64,000 bases of DNA, taken from positions 186,001 to 250,000 of the forward strand of contig NZ_AYYW01000057.1 of the NCBI RefSeq assembly GCF_001434535.1. The letters run 5' to 3'. Position numbers and translations under genes: made by a program. This stretch comes from Ligilactobacillus animalis KCTC 3501 = DSM 20602 (lineage in GTDB: Bacteria > Bacillota > Bacilli > Lactobacillales > Lactobacillaceae). Positions 45,278-54,960 of this stretch are shown here, piece by piece (within the stretch, counting starts at the first letter, position 1; every line of letters begins with the position of its first letter). The notes below the pieces were generated by a model, which was given only the letters and a program-made list of their open reading frames with translations, made no database searches and was not told the DNA's origin.

Positions 45278-45766
45278 TTAAAATTTAGGGTACGGCAAAT
45301 TTTCCGCAGCCGTATTCTCAGTCGCATCCTGCACAAATCTTTCAAATTCACTCATCGACCAGGTCAATTCGAATAATTCCTTGTCGCTGTCATTTAAAAA
45401 GTCAAGCAGATCCGAACGTCCATTGTCTAACACGATCTGTAAATAACTAAAAAATGCTTTACCACGTGCTAATGTCCAACCTTTTTTACCAGCATAGCTC
45501 AAGCACGCTAAATACGCTTCTGGTTCGACTTGAGCTGCATTTTTCTCATCATAAAATAAAATACTGTCACTAAATGAAATGATCGCTTCATCCGAACTTA
45601 CTCCTTCCGCGTCTGTGATGACTTGACTAGTAGAATTTTCGGCGTAAAAAGTCAATTCCATCTCAAATGTTTTGGCGCGTTTATTCCAAAAAAGTTCGAT
45701 CTTACCATCAAAATCTAAGCTATCTATATTGCTTTCCAAAAAAGTCAAAAGATCTGTTTTTGCCAT
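45278..45766 (-). CDS. DUF3013 family protein
   Basis: The 162-residue acidic, cytoplasmic protein matches the DUF3013 family by its overall pattern (FLESNIDSLDFDGKIELFWNKRAKTFEMELTFYAEN in parts) and by its constant place just upstream of prmA in Lactobacillales. Function is unknown. Confidence 0.82.
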   Translation of the reverse strand: MAKTDLLTFLESNIDSLDFDGKIELFWNKRAKTFEMELTFYAENSTSQVITDAEGVSSDEAIISFSDSILFYDEKNAAQVEPEAYLACLSYAGKKGWTLARGKAFFSYLQIVLDNGRSDLLDFLNDSDKELFELTWSMSEFERFVQDATENTAAENLPYPKF

Positions 45767-45984
45767 CCAATCAATCCTGTCTGTGTATAGTTATACTAAT
45801 ATAGTAACCTCTAGGCGGGATAGAAAACAAGTTTAATTCGATAATCTTTTGTTTTTAGCTGATTTAACGTATATTTTATCGTTTTTAGCAATATTTTATT
45901 AATTTTTTACACTCAAGTAAGTACAAAAGCCATAATTTCTGATAAACTAAGAGTGTGAATTACTAACTTTAGGAGATGATTTAC

Positions 45985-46944
45985 TTGGCAAAATACAAAA
46001 TGATTCTTGATCTCGATACTGGGATCGACGATGCATTAGCCATCGCTTATGCTTTAGCTTCAGAAGAATGCGATCTGATCGGGATCGTGGGTTCATATGG
46101 TAACATTCTAGTCGAAGATGGGGTCCAAAATAGTTTAGACTTGCTTGAACTGTTAGGACATCCAGATATTCCAGTTTTCACTGGGCTTCCACACGCTTCT
46201 ACTAAGGATAGCTTTGAAGTTATGCCGATCAGTGCCCAGATCCACGGCAAAAACGGGATCGGTGAAGTCAAACTTAAAAAGGCTGACCGTAAACCAGAAA
46301 CAATGTCTGGAGTCGATTTCTTCATCGAAGCTGCTCACAAATACGGCAAAGATCTCGTGATCGTTCCAACTGGTCCTTTGACAAACTTAGCTGCCGCCTT
46401 AGAAAAAGATCCTGAGATCGCTAAACTTGTAGGTAAAGTTACCTTAATGGGTGGAGCTTTGACTGTTCCTGGTAACGTCAATCCGGTAACTGAAGCTAAC
46501 ATCAATCAAGATCCTGAAGCAGCTGATAAAGTCTTTCGCAGTGAATTCCCATTGACGATGATCGGCTTAGACGTTACGACCCGAACACTCTTGACTACAA
46601 AAGAAACTCAAAAGTGGCGCGACTTAAAGACTTTAGCCGGTGAAAAATATGCTGATCTGACAGATTACTATATCGATGCTTACAAAGTTACAAGTCCTCA
46701 CTTAGGTGGCTGTGCTTTACACGATCCACTAGCTGTTGCAGCAGCGATCGATCCTTCGTTAGTAACAACACTTGATCTAAACATGAAAGTTGATACCGAG
46801 GGGCCTTATGCCGGACGCACGATCGGGGATGAGACTCGGATCAACGAACCCGCTTTATTGACTAAAGCAGCCGTCAACGTTGATAAAACCCGCTTTGTCG
46901 ATTTATTCATGGAACGTTTGACGACGCTATTTAGCAAAAATTAG
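45985..46944 (+). CDS. Nucleoside hydrolase (inosine-uridine preferring family)
   Basis: The enzyme cleaves the N-glycosidic bond of ribonucleosides for base salvage. The calcium-binding N-terminus DLDTGIDDALAI, the PTGPLTNLA segment, MGGALTVPGNVNPVTEANINQDPEAA (in parts) and the late HDPLAVAAAI motif are present; 319 residues. The TTG at 45985 is used because AGGAG lies 9 nt upstream; the ATG three codons earlier overlaps that SD. Confidence 0.92.
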   Translation: MAKYKMILDLDTGIDDALAIAYALASEECDLIGIVGSYGNILVEDGVQNSLDLLELLGHPDIPVFTGLPHASTKDSFEVMPISAQIHGKNGIGEVKLKKADRKPETMSGVDFFIEAAHKYGKDLVIVPTGPLTNLAAALEKDPEIAKLVGKVTLMGGALTVPGNVNPVTEANINQDPEAADKVFRSEFPLTMIGLDVTTRTLLTTKETQKWRDLKTLAGEKYADLTDYYIDAYKVTSPHLGGCALHDPLAVAAAIDPSLVTTLDLNMKVDTEGPYAGRTIGDETRINEPALLTKAAVNVDKTRFVDLFMERLTTLFSKN

Positions 46945-46962
46945 GAAGATGAGGCTTAAGCA

Positions 46963-47313
46963 ATGAATATTCTTGGGACATCCCTTTATATCTTTTGGCT
47001 TTTGCTGGGCATCTTAAAATTTAGTTCTTTACCGCATAACCGCAGTTTTTCTTACCAACAAGCCTTCTTTGGTACTTTGTACTGGTACAAAAATTTTAGA
47101 AATTTACTGTTGCTCTGCGCTTTGATGGTCTTATTTATTTTTGCGCCACTAAAATTGATCTACTTTCTATTTTTTATTACCGCCTGCCTAATATTTCTTA
47201 TGACAGCGCGCAATTTTTGGCTTCGGATCGGCAACGCTTGGACAAGTATCTTTCTTTGTTTAGCTTGTATCTTTATCGGGATCGGCACTGGACTATTTGT
47301 TTTCAGAACTTAA
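46963..47313 (+). CDS. Small membrane protein, unknown
   Basis: The 116-residue protein is not recognised. It has about four hydrophobic segments (LYIFWLLLGILKF, LLLLCALMVLFIFAPL, LIYFLFFITACLIFL, SIFLCLACIFIGIGTGLFVF). It follows the nucleoside hydrolase by 18 nt and shares its terminator, so co-transcription is likely. Confidence 0.6.
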   Translation: MNILGTSLYIFWLLLGILKFSSLPHNRSFSYQQAFFGTLYWYKNFRNLLLLCALMVLFIFAPLKLIYFLFFITACLIFLMTARNFWLRIGNAWTSIFLCLACIFIGIGTGLFVFRT

Positions 47314-47320
47314 ATATTTG

Positions 47321-47350
47321 CTCCCTTGGTCATGGCTAAGGGAGTTTTTT
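47321..47350 (+). terminator. Terminator after the nucleoside hydrolase operon
   Basis: CTCCCTT and AAGGGAG form a hairpin followed by six T residues. Confidence 0.85.
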
Positions 47351-47354
47351 GCGT

Positions 47355-47390
47355 ACAAAAAAAGACCTGCCTTTTTGGCAGATCTTCTTT
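47355..47390 (-). terminator. greA terminator
   Basis: GATCTGCC-AAAAA-GGCAGGTC hairpin on the minus strand followed by seven T residues. Confidence 0.88.
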
Positions 47391-47398
47391 GGACAAAA

Positions 47399-47872
47399 TT
47401 ATTTAACTTCAATGATCTTGACTTGCATTTCACCGCCAGGAGTTTCAACACTCACGGTCTCGCCCACTTTATGTCCAACTAAGCTTTGGGCGATCGGTGA
47501 TTCGTTTGAGATCTTACCAGCAAATGGATCAGCTTCAGCAGCACCCACGATCTGGTAAGTTTCTGGTTCATCGTCGTCTTCTTGGAAGACTACTGTTTTA
47601 CCGATCGCAACTTCGTCAGCAGCGATCGAGCCATTATCAATGATCTCAGCATGGTTCAACATGTTTTCGACTTCTTTGATCCGACCTTCAAGCATTGATT
47701 GTTCATTCTTTGCTGCTTCGTATTCGGAGTTTTCAGATAGATCTCCAAAGGAACGAGCGATCTTGATCCGTTCGATGATCTCTGCTCGTTTAGTTGTCCG
47801 AAGTTCTTCTAATTCAACTTCAAGTTTTTCTTTACCTTCCAATGTCATTGGAAATGTTTTTTCTTCAGCCAT
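47399..47872 (-). CDS. greA: Transcription elongation factor GreA
   Basis: GreA rescues backtracked RNA polymerase. It has an N-terminal coiled coil with the acidic tip ([15 protein letters not shown]) and a C-terminal FKBP-like domain ([18 protein letters not shown]); 157 residues. It follows udk and mltG, the usual mltG-udk-greA order. Confidence 0.97.
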   Translation of the reverse strand: MAEEKTFPMTLEGKEKLEVELEELRTTKRAEIIERIKIARSFGDLSENSEYEAAKNEQSMLEGRIKEVENMLNHAEIIDNGSIAADEVAIGKTVVFQEDDDEPETYQIVGAAEADPFAGKISNESPIAQSLVGHKVGETVSVETPGGEMQVKIIEVK

Positions 47873-47920
47873 TTTTACACCTCATTAATATCATTAACTG
47901 CGTGGTTCATTATACCACAA

Positions 47921-48568
47921 CTAGTCTTCGTTTTTACGAATGATGTCACGAACTTTTGTGACCAAAAGATCGATCGCAACCTGATTTTCGCCACCTTCAG
48001 GCACAATAATGTCAGCATAACGCTTTGAAGGTTCAATAAATTGATGATACATTGGCTTGACCGTTTCAAGATATTGATCGATCACTGATTGCAAGGTCCG
48101 ACCGCGTTCTTCGATATCACGTTGGATACGACGAATAATCCGAATATCGTCATCAGCATCCACGAAGATCTTAATATCCATCAAATCACGTAAACGTGCG
48201 TCGTTTAGCGTTAAAATACCTTCCACAATGATAACTTCTCGCGGTTCTTGAACTACGACTTCCTTGCTCCGTGTATGAGCAGCATAATCGTAAACCGGGA
48301 TCTCGATCGTCTTCCAGTTGAGCAGATCTTCAAGTTGTTCGATCAAGAGATCTGTATCAAAGGCATTTGGATGGTCATAGTTGACTTTAGTACGTTCTTC
48401 AAATGGAACATCATCTTGACTCTTGTAATATGAATCTTCTTGGAGCATCATCAAGGAATGACCATGAAGTTGATCAAAGATCGCACGGGAAACAGAGGTC
48501 TTCCCACTACCTGATCCCCCAGTTACACCGATAATAATTGGACGTGGACGCTTCTTTGCTTCTGACAT
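47921..48568 (-). CDS. udk: Uridine kinase
   Basis: Udk phosphorylates uridine and cytidine in salvage. The P-loop GGSGSGKT is at residues 17-24; [16 protein letters not shown] and [11 protein letters not shown]-like segments follow; 215 residues. It sits between mltG and greA. Confidence 0.96.
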   Translation of the reverse strand: MSEAKKRPRPIIIGVTGGSGSGKTSVSRAIFDQLHGHSLMMLQEDSYYKSQDDVPFEERTKVNYDHPNAFDTDLLIEQLEDLLNWKTIEIPVYDYAAHTRSKEVVVQEPREVIIVEGILTLNDARLRDLMDIKIFVDADDDIRIIRRIQRDIEERGRTLQSVIDQYLETVKPMYHQFIEPSKRYADIIVPEGGENQVAIDLLVTKVRDIIRKNED

Positions 48569-48592
48569 TAATAAATACCTACCTTAAATTAA

Positions 48593-49699
48593 TTATTGAT
48601 TATCTTTTTCGAGTTTCTTGGTCAATGCTTGATGTTCTTCATAAGTCTTGGAGAAGTAGACCTTACCTGTCTTCATATTTGCGATGAAATAAAGATAACC
48701 TTTATCCTTATCGACTGGGTCTAAGACAGCTTTTACCGATGCAATACTTGGGTTATTGAACGGCCCAGGTCCCATACCTTCATTTTGATATAGATTGTAT
48801 GGAGAATCAACTTCAAGATCTTTATATGTCACATTTTGCTTGTGTTTACCCAAAGCATAAAGAACTGAGATATCTGATTGGATCTTCATATTCTTTTCTA
48901 AGCGATTTTCAAACACACCTGCGATCTTATAACGATCATCTGCAGTCACACCTTCGCGCTCAACTAGAGAAGCTAAGGTCAAGACTTGTTGAACTGTGTA
49001 GTGACGTTCGGAGATCTTACTGTAGTATGGTGACAACATTTCATTAGTCTTAGCTACCATTTGTTCGACCAATTGTTTTAATGTCGTATCATCTTGAACT
49101 GAATAAGTAGCTGGATATAAGTAGCCTTCTAAACGATAACGAACATCTTTGGCTTCAAGCGCTGATGTTAATAACTCTGGATACTTGTTTTTTAACTCGT
49201 TTAAGAAAGTTTCGTCGTTGACTAATGCCAAAAAGTCCTTCTTACTGAACTTAGTCGCATTTTGGATCTCAGTTCCGACCTCATCGATCGTTACCCCTTC
49301 TTTAACAAGAACTTTTCCTGAGTCAAGTGGTTCACTAGTGCCACCTTTTTGTAAAGCTTTTGAGATCTGTTCAAGTGTCATCGAGGGTTTTAGTTCATAG
49401 TACCCTGCCTTAAAATTCCCTAGTTTATTGGTCTTAACATAGTAATCAAAGACAAAGCCGCTCTTGATGACCTTTTTTTCCTCCAAAATAGCGCCGATCT
49501 GTTTGTTGTTACTTCCAACAGGGATCTTGACCTCGATACGTTGACTCGAGTTTTTGTCAAGTGGTTGCAAAGCCGTCTTAACGTAGTGGTAGCCAAATGC
49601 TCCGACTAATACGATCAAAACTACGATCACCAAGATAACTCCAGTGATGATTTTTTTAGCAACCGATTTCTTTGCTTTTTCTTTACCCAAAGTAATCAC
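48593..49699 (-). CDS. mltG: Endolytic transglycosylase MltG
   Basis: MltG cuts nascent glycan strands at the membrane. It has a short cytoplasmic part, one membrane helix (about residues 17-37), a LysM-like domain, and the YceG catalytic part with the catalytic Glu247 in TLASLVEREG and EGYLYPATY (191-199). The 368 residues are normal. Start GTG is used; a TTG three codons later is possible. The leader is long and structured. Confidence 0.94.
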   Translation of the reverse strand: MITLGKEKAKKSVAKKIITGVILVIVVLIVLVGAFGYHYVKTALQPLDKNSSQRIEVKIPVGSNNKQIGAILEEKKVIKSGFVFDYYVKTNKLGNFKAGYYELKPSMTLEQISKALQKGGTSEPLDSGKVLVKEGVTIDEVGTEIQNATKFSKKDFLALVNDETFLNELKNKYPELLTSALEAKDVRYRLEGYLYPATYSVQDDTTLKQLVEQMVAKTNEMLSPYYSKISERHYTVQQVLTLASLVEREGVTADDRYKIAGVFENRLEKNMKIQSDISVLYALGKHKQNVTYKDLEVDSPYNLYQNEGMGPGPFNNPSIASVKAVLDPVDKDKGYLYFIANMKTGKVYFSKTYEEHQALTKKLEKDNQ

Positions 49700-49958
49700 C
49701 CTTACTACACTAATGTGAACAAATATAAATATATATTTGTGAAAGAATTATAGTTTTTCCTTTCCTGCGTTTTAAGCCCCTAGCTAACTTGCTATGTATA
49801 AAGATCATACACTGGATCTATCGATTTTATGAGATCTTTAGCCCCACATTGTGCTCTTTCTGACTATGATCTCTTTGACCCATGGCATTATTTCATCTAA
49901 GCCACTCCCGTGTAAACTCTATCTCTACCATTATATAAGCGTGGTTGCCTAATTGCAA
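49700..49958 (-). promoter_or_regulatory. mltG promoter and two-hairpin leader RNA with bridged SD
   Basis: An ideal promoter, TTGCAA (49953-49958), 17 nt, TATAAT (49930-49935), starts a leader of about 224 nt. P1 pairs GAGATCATAGTC (49862-49873) with GGCTAAAGATCTC (49831-49843). SD AGGAAAGGAAAA (49755-49766) follows, then P2 ACTATA (49749-49754) with TGTAGT (49704-49709) and AAGG-GTG. Loop 1 has GAAAGA (49855-49860) and AATGTG (49845-49850), complementary to TCTTTC (49741-49746) and CACATT (49712-49717) in loop 2, in the same order as in plsC. The region upstream of the SD also folds TGTAT/ATACA. Confidence 0.7.
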
Positions 49959-50018
49959 TATTGTATCATGGTTAATTTCTAAAAAAAGAAGCCCATATGA
50001 GCTCCTTTAATTTTATTT

Positions 50019-52430
50019 CTAACGAATGTCTGCTTCGAATTCTTCGACTAACTTAGCTTGCACTTTTTCAAAAGCTTTGGTAACTGCTTCATCTTGTAAA
50101 GTTGCATTTGGATCAGAGTAGACCAAAGTGTAAGCCAATGATTTAAAGCCATCCATAATATGTTCACCTTGATATACATCAAACAGCTTGATATCTTTCA
50201 AGAAAGCACCACCATTTTTGCGGATGCAATCTTCGATCTGTTGATTTGTCACATCAGCCGAAACTGCCAAAGCGATATCACGTGTGATCGATGGATATTT
50301 TGAAACTGGTGTATAAAGTTTAGCTGCTTTTGGCAACTCGATAACTTTTTGTAGATCAAGTTCAAAAACATAAACTCGTTGTTTTAATTTATATTCCTTA
50401 GCTGTGTTAGGATGAACTTCACCGATAAAGCCTAAGTAAGTTTCTCCTGCATAGATCGCAGCCGTCCGACCAGGATGCATATCTGGCATGGCAACTGCTT
50501 GATAAGATTCGTTAGTTACACCTAATTCATGTAACAAGTTAGCTACGATCCCTTTGAGATAGAAGAAATCAACTTCTTGTTTTGTAGTATTCCAGTTAGC
50601 ATCACTGACTAAGCCCGTTACTGCCCCAGCGATATGTTCAACTTCACGTGGGCGTGTTTGATCTTCATCTCTAAAGAAGACCCGTCCTTGTTCATATAAC
50701 GCAACATCGTTAACTTTACGTGCTGCATTATAGGCTAGATCATCTAAAAGCCCTGAGATCAAGTTCATGCGAACCGTCGTGTGTTCACTGCTCATTGGAA
50801 AATCTAAATTAGTCGGCAAAGCTTCTTCTAAAGCAAAACGTTTGGCTTTTTCTTCAGTCGTCAACCCGTATGAAATAGCTTGATCTAAGCCAGTTGCTTC
50901 TAAAGTTTGGCGTGCTTGGCGGATCAATTTTTGAGCTGGAGTGTAGCTACCTGGTGTTGTTTGCCCTGCTGGCAGTGTTGTTGGCAAATTATCATAGCCA
51001 TAGATCCGTGCTACTTCTTCAACTAGGTCAGCTTCGATCGCAATATCCCAACGTCTTGTTGGTACATAGACTGTCAGCTCATCAGCTGCGACTATCGTTT
51101 CAAAGCCTAAACGATCAAAAATAGCTTGGATCTGTTCCACCGTCAATTCTGTACCCAAAACTTTATTGATATGTGAAGCTGAGGTCTTGATCTTAGCTGG
51201 AGTAGTTTCTTGTTCGTTGACACTAGCTACCCCTTTGACCACTTGACCTTCACCTAATTCAGTGATCATTGCCGCAGCAGCATCTAACGCTTCACGCACA
51301 GCTGCTACGTCAACACCACGTTCAAAGCGCATTGAAGCTTCTGAGTGCAAGTTTTCCCGCCGTGAAGTCTTTCTGATCCGATGACCGTCAAAGACAGCTG
51401 CTTCCAAAGCAACTGTGGTCGTTTCGTCGCTGATCTCAGTCTCTAAGCCACCCATCGTACCCGCTAAAGCAACTGGTACATCATTAGCTGTGATCACAAT
51501 GTCATTTGGTTGTAATTTACGTTCTTCACCATCAAGGGTAACTAGCATTTCGCCTTCTTTAGCTAAACGCACAACGACTTGCTTAGATCCTAACTTATCC
51601 AAGTCAAAAGCATGCAATGGTTGACCGTAATCAAGCAAGATATAGTTTGTCACGTCAACGATATTGTTCAACGGGCGAATGCCTGCATTCCAAAGACGTG
51701 TTTGCAACCACATTGGACTTTCTTTGACTTTGACATCTTTTATGACCCGCATCATATATGGTTTAGCTAATTCTTCAGGTGCGCTGACAGTAACGTGATC
51801 AGCGATCTCATCTGTAGCGGATTCGATCACATTTGGCACAGGCAAGGTCACTTCACGATCATAGATAGCTGCGATCTCATGGGCAGCACCGCGCATACTT
51901 AAAAGATCACCACGGTTTGGTGTGATATCAAGATCGATCACCGTTTCGTCCATCCCTAAGTAACCAAAAACAGGTTCACCTGGTTTAGCATCTTCGGGTA
52001 AAACATAGATCCCGTCAGCAAATTCTTTAGGAACTACACTTTCAGAAAAACCTAATTCTTGTAAAGCACAGATCATCCCTTCAGAAACTTCGCCCCGCAT
52101 CTTACCGCGTTTGATCTTCACATTACCAGCGATCCGTGAATTTGGTAAAGCAACGATGACTTTTTGACCAACCTTGATATTAGGTGCACCACACACGATC
52201 TGTGATGGTTCTTCTTCACCAATATCTACTTGGCAAATGTGTAAGTGGTCAGAATTTGGGTGATCTTTAACATCCAAAGTATAACCTACAACGATCTTCT
52301 TTAGTCCATCTTCAAGTTTACCTGTGCTAGCAACTTCGACCGCCGTTCTTTCGATTTTTTCAGCCAATGCTAACGGTTCAAGGTCAGCGACAGGCACATA
52401 TTCATTTAACCATTTTGTTGAAACTTTCAT
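50019..52430 (-). CDS. pheT: Phenylalanyl-tRNA synthetase beta subunit
   Basis: The 803-residue beta chain has the N-terminal tRNA-binding OB domain (VGYTLDVKDHPNSDHLHICQVDIG, in parts), B3/B4 editing and B5 domains, the catalytic-like core and the C-terminal FDX-ACB anticodon-binding domain (PVSKYPSITRDIAL). It follows pheS by 7 nt. Confidence 0.97.
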   Translation of the reverse strand: MKVSTKWLNEYVPVADLEPLALAEKIERTAVEVASTGKLEDGLKKIVVGYTLDVKDHPNSDHLHICQVDIGEEEPSQIVCGAPNIKVGQKVIVALPNSRIAGNVKIKRGKMRGEVSEGMICALQELGFSESVVPKEFADGIYVLPEDAKPGEPVFGYLGMDETVIDLDITPNRGDLLSMRGAAHEIAAIYDREVTLPVPNVIESATDEIADHVTVSAPEELAKPYMMRVIKDVKVKESPMWLQTRLWNAGIRPLNNIVDVTNYILLDYGQPLHAFDLDKLGSKQVVVRLAKEGEMLVTLDGEERKLQPNDIVITANDVPVALAGTMGGLETEISDETTTVALEAAVFDGHRIRKTSRRENLHSEASMRFERGVDVAAVREALDAAAAMITELGEGQVVKGVASVNEQETTPAKIKTSASHINKVLGTELTVEQIQAIFDRLGFETIVAADELTVYVPTRRWDIAIEADLVEEVARIYGYDNLPTTLPAGQTTPGSYTPAQKLIRQARQTLEATGLDQAISYGLTTEEKAKRFALEEALPTNLDFPMSSEHTTVRMNLISGLLDDLAYNAARKVNDVALYEQGRVFFRDEDQTRPREVEHIAGAVTGLVSDANWNTTKQEVDFFYLKGIVANLLHELGVTNESYQAVAMPDMHPGRTAAIYAGETYLGFIGEVHPNTAKEYKLKQRVYVFELDLQKVIELPKAAKLYTPVSKYPSITRDIALAVSADVTNQQIEDCIRKNGGAFLKDIKLFDVYQGEHIMDGFKSLAYTLVYSDPNATLQDEAVTKAFEKVQAKLVEEFEADIR

Positions 52431-52437
52431 GAATCAG

Positions 52438-53484
52438 TTATCCTTTCTGTGCGAATTGTTGTAAGAATCGAACATCATTTAGATAAAATTCGCGAATATC
52501 ATCGACACCGTATTTGAGCATAGCAAAGCGATCAGGTCCAAGACCAAAGGCAAAACCGCCATAAACTTCTGGATCGACACCAGCCATCTTCAAAACGTTA
52601 GGATGGACCATACCAGCACCTAAAACTTCGATCCAACCTGTTTGCTTGCAAACTGAACAGCCCTTACCACCACATTTGAAACAGGAAACATCAACTTCAA
52701 CAGAGGGTTCCGTAAATGGGAAGTAACTTGGACGCAAACGGATCTCGCGTTGTTGGCCAAAGACCGTCTTAGCGATCAACTCTAACGTACCCTTTAGATC
52801 ACCCATCGTAATATTTTTATCGATGACTAGACCTTCAACTTGGTGGAACTGATGCGAGTGTGTCGCATCGTCTGTATCACGGCGGTAAACTTTACCTGGC
52901 GAGATCATCTTCAATGGTCCCTTGCTAAAGTCATGAACTTCCATCGTCCGAGCTTGCACAGGTGATGTTTGCGTCCGCATCAATAATTGTTTCGTAATGT
53001 AAAATGTATCTTGCATATCACGGGCAGGGTGATCTTGTGGCAAGTTCAACATTTCAAAGTTGTAATGATCTTCTTCGATCTCAGGTCCATCGACAACTTG
53101 AAAGCCCATCCCTAAGAAGAGTTTTTCGATCTCATCGATAACTTGGACTAAAACATGGGGTGTCCCCGTCTTAACTGGAGTCGCTGGTAAAGTAACATCG
53201 ATCGTTTCACTTTCTAAGCGTTTAGCCAACTTTAATTCCTCTAATTCAGCGTGCTTTTCAGCGATCGCTTGGGTCAATTCATCTCTGATCGTGTTAGCGA
53301 AGCTTCCGACCTTAGGACGTTCTTCAGCGCTTAGATCACGCATTCCCCGCAAAACTTCAGTAATTGAGCCCTTTTTACCCAATAATTCTACTCGGACGTC
53401 ATTGATATGTTTAGTATCTTCAGCACGCCTAATTTCTTCTAAGCCATTTTGTTTGATCTCTTCAAGTTTTTCTCTTAGATTCAC
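52438..53484 (-). CDS. pheS: Phenylalanyl-tRNA synthetase alpha subunit
   Basis: The 348-residue class II catalytic subunit has an N-terminal coiled coil and the motifs [40 protein letters not shown] (in parts) and [18 protein letters not shown] choose GTG at 53484 because AAAGGA lies 9 nt upstream; the in-frame ATG at 53502 lies within that SD region and lacks one of its own. Confidence 0.96.
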   Translation of the reverse strand: MNLREKLEEIKQNGLEEIRRAEDTKHINDVRVELLGKKGSITEVLRGMRDLSAEERPKVGSFANTIRDELTQAIAEKHAELEELKLAKRLESETIDVTLPATPVKTGTPHVLVQVIDEIEKLFLGMGFQVVDGPEIEEDHYNFEMLNLPQDHPARDMQDTFYITKQLLMRTQTSPVQARTMEVHDFSKGPLKMISPGKVYRRDTDDATHSHQFHQVEGLVIDKNITMGDLKGTLELIAKTVFGQQREIRLRPSYFPFTEPSVEVDVSCFKCGGKGCSVCKQTGWIEVLGAGMVHPNVLKMAGVDPEVYGGFAFGLGPDRFAMLKYGVDDIREFYLNDVRFLQQFAQKG

Positions 53485-53518
53485 ACTAATCTTTCCTTTC
53501 ATCCGGCTGTTCCAACGT

Positions 53519-53770
53519 AAAAAAGCCCCATCCCTAAAAAAGGGACGAGGCTTCGCGGTACCACCCTTGTTCTGTTAAGCAAATAACAGCACTCTTTCAT
53601 GATAAAACGGTCATGAACCGATCTGTTATTCATCCTAAGGAATCCCAACAGCAACTCAGGAAGTGAAATTCGGCCTTAGATCAAGCAAGCCTTCTCAGCT
53701 CCCGGCTCTTTTCTGTCTTGATCGATCAGCTTACTAATTTCCGTCTACGTCTTTAAATATTCTACAATTC
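53519..53770 (-). ncRNA. T-box leader of pheST
   Basis: The diagnostic T-box GGGTGGTACCGCG is at 53554-53566 and is followed at once by a GC-rich terminator (AAGCCTCGTCCC with GGGATGGGGCTT, then T6). The upstream part forms the long stem I. A UUC triplet followed by A in the expected specifier region (complement of 53665-53667) fits phenylalanine, as does the gene order. Uncharged tRNA-Phe should prevent termination. Confidence 0.93.
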
Positions 53771-53799
53771 AGTTTAAGCTCGCATGCATAAATAGTCAA
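53771..53799 (-). promoter_or_regulatory. pheST promoter
   Basis: TTGACT (53794-53799), 17 nt, TAAACT (53771-53776), directly upstream of the T-box leader. Confidence 0.65.
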
Positions 53800-53803
53800 G
53801 TAG

Positions 53804-54139
53804 TTATTTGCAATCTTCTTCAGAATACCACTTTTCTGACCAAATATGTATCTCTTGCATGATCGTTTTTAAAGCGGCGCCCCGGTCGGTCAATTGATAG
53901 ACCGCACGTGAACTATTGCTAGTCATCACACGTTCTACCAACCCTTCCTTCTCCAACTCTTTTAGACGTTCCACTAAAACGCGATCACTGCATTTCTCAA
54001 CTTTTTGTGCTATTTCTTTAAAACGCTGTGGCCCTTCGTTCAATAAAACTTCGATGATCAAACCATTCCATTTTTTCCCTAAAATCCCAAAAGTCTTTTG
54101 GAACTTCGGACAGACTTTGAATACTGATTGTGTACTCAA
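53804..54139 (-). CDS. HxlR-family winged-helix regulator
   Basis: The 111-residue protein has the HxlR/MarR-like pattern CPKFQKTFGILGKKWNGLIIEVLL and a winged helix (RFKEIAQKVEKCSDRVLVERLKELEKEGLVER). HxlR proteins often sense thiol or electrophile stress through an N-terminal Cys, here Cys9. It starts with TTG behind AAAGGGG. The target is unknown. Confidence 0.88.
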   Translation of the reverse strand: MSTQSVFKVCPKFQKTFGILGKKWNGLIIEVLLNEGPQRFKEIAQKVEKCSDRVLVERLKELEKEGLVERVMTSNSSRAVYQLTDRGAALKTIMQEIHIWSEKWYSEEDCK

Positions 54140-54165
54140 GGCACATACCCCTTTCTAAATTACAC

Positions 54166-54204
54166 AAATAGACCCGCACTATCGAGTGATACGGGCCTAT
54201 TATC
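54166..54204 (-). terminator. Terminator-like hairpin between HD gene and HxlR gene
   Basis: ATAGGCCCG and CGGGTCTAT make a 9-bp stem followed by TTTG. A second hairpin AATAGTG/CACTATT follows the HD stop. Confidence 0.55.
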
Positions 54205-54237
54205 TGTGCTTTCAATAGTGCTTAACACTATTTTACA

Positions 54238-54747
54238 CTATTCACTTACTTTCGCAAAGCATAGAGCTTGTTTTAATGAACCAATTATTTTCAAAGAAAG
54301 ATGTTTACTGTATTCTTCAGTTGCCGAATATTTATCAACTAATGACACAATGTAGCCTTCTGGATACTTTGGAGGGCAAGTCGTTGCACCCCACATGTGT
54401 TTGATGATGATATCTTTTTCGCGTGGAGTTAGTACGGTCAACTTTTCAGCATTACGTACAGCGATCCGCGGATGGATCCACGCATGCGTGCCACGGTCGA
54501 ATTTAGTCACACGCCAATCATAGTAAAATAAATCATGCAACAAGCCAGCACGAGCTGTAGCTTTTGCATCCAAGTGGAATTTTTTAGCAAGTAAATAGCT
54601 TTCATAGGAAACAGCAATACAATGTTCTAAGCGCGTTGAAAAATGGTGTTGCGTATAATTAGCCAACCGTTGGACTTCTGGCTTTTCTAGCAATTCACCT
54701 ACATAGCTCATATATTCTTCATCATTACGCCATACGTCTTTTTTCAT
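54238..54747 (-). CDS. HD-domain protein
   Basis: The 169-residue metal-dependent phosphohydrolase-type protein has RLEHCIAVSYESYLLAKKF, ARAGLLHDLFYYDW (the HD pair) and a later DIIIKHMWGATTCPP and VDKYSA. The full H...HD...D set appears present. Substrate is unknown. It is separated from the HxlR gene by hairpins. Confidence 0.85.
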   Translation of the reverse strand: MKKDVWRNDEEYMSYVGELLEKPEVQRLANYTQHHFSTRLEHCIAVSYESYLLAKKFHLDAKATARAGLLHDLFYYDWRVTKFDRGTHAWIHPRIAVRNAEKLTVLTPREKDIIIKHMWGATTCPPKYPEGYIVSLVDKYSATEEYSKHLSLKIIGSLKQALCFAKVSE

Positions 54748-54960
54748 AGATGCTGCCTAACTCCTTTAACCAATATTTTACTAACCAAGCCTACTTCTCA
54801 CTCTTTATCTTACTATTTTATTTTGTAAAAGCAATCTTTAAGCTGTCGTTTTAAGTAATTTAAAGATAAATTTAAAAATTCAGGATCTATTTGTCCGGTA
54901 AACGAACATATGTGCTACAATATATAAAAAGAACATGCATTCGCAAAAGAGGTATTAGAT

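Noticed and set aside
49700-49935. 6S RNA or T-box in the mltG leader
   Set aside because: No GGGTGGTACCGCG, no long rod with a central bubble and no terminator was found, so neither fits.
54128-54355. Plus-strand frame over the HxlR-HD gap
   Set aside because: It runs antisense through hairpins and the 3' end of the HD gene and has no SD or family pattern.
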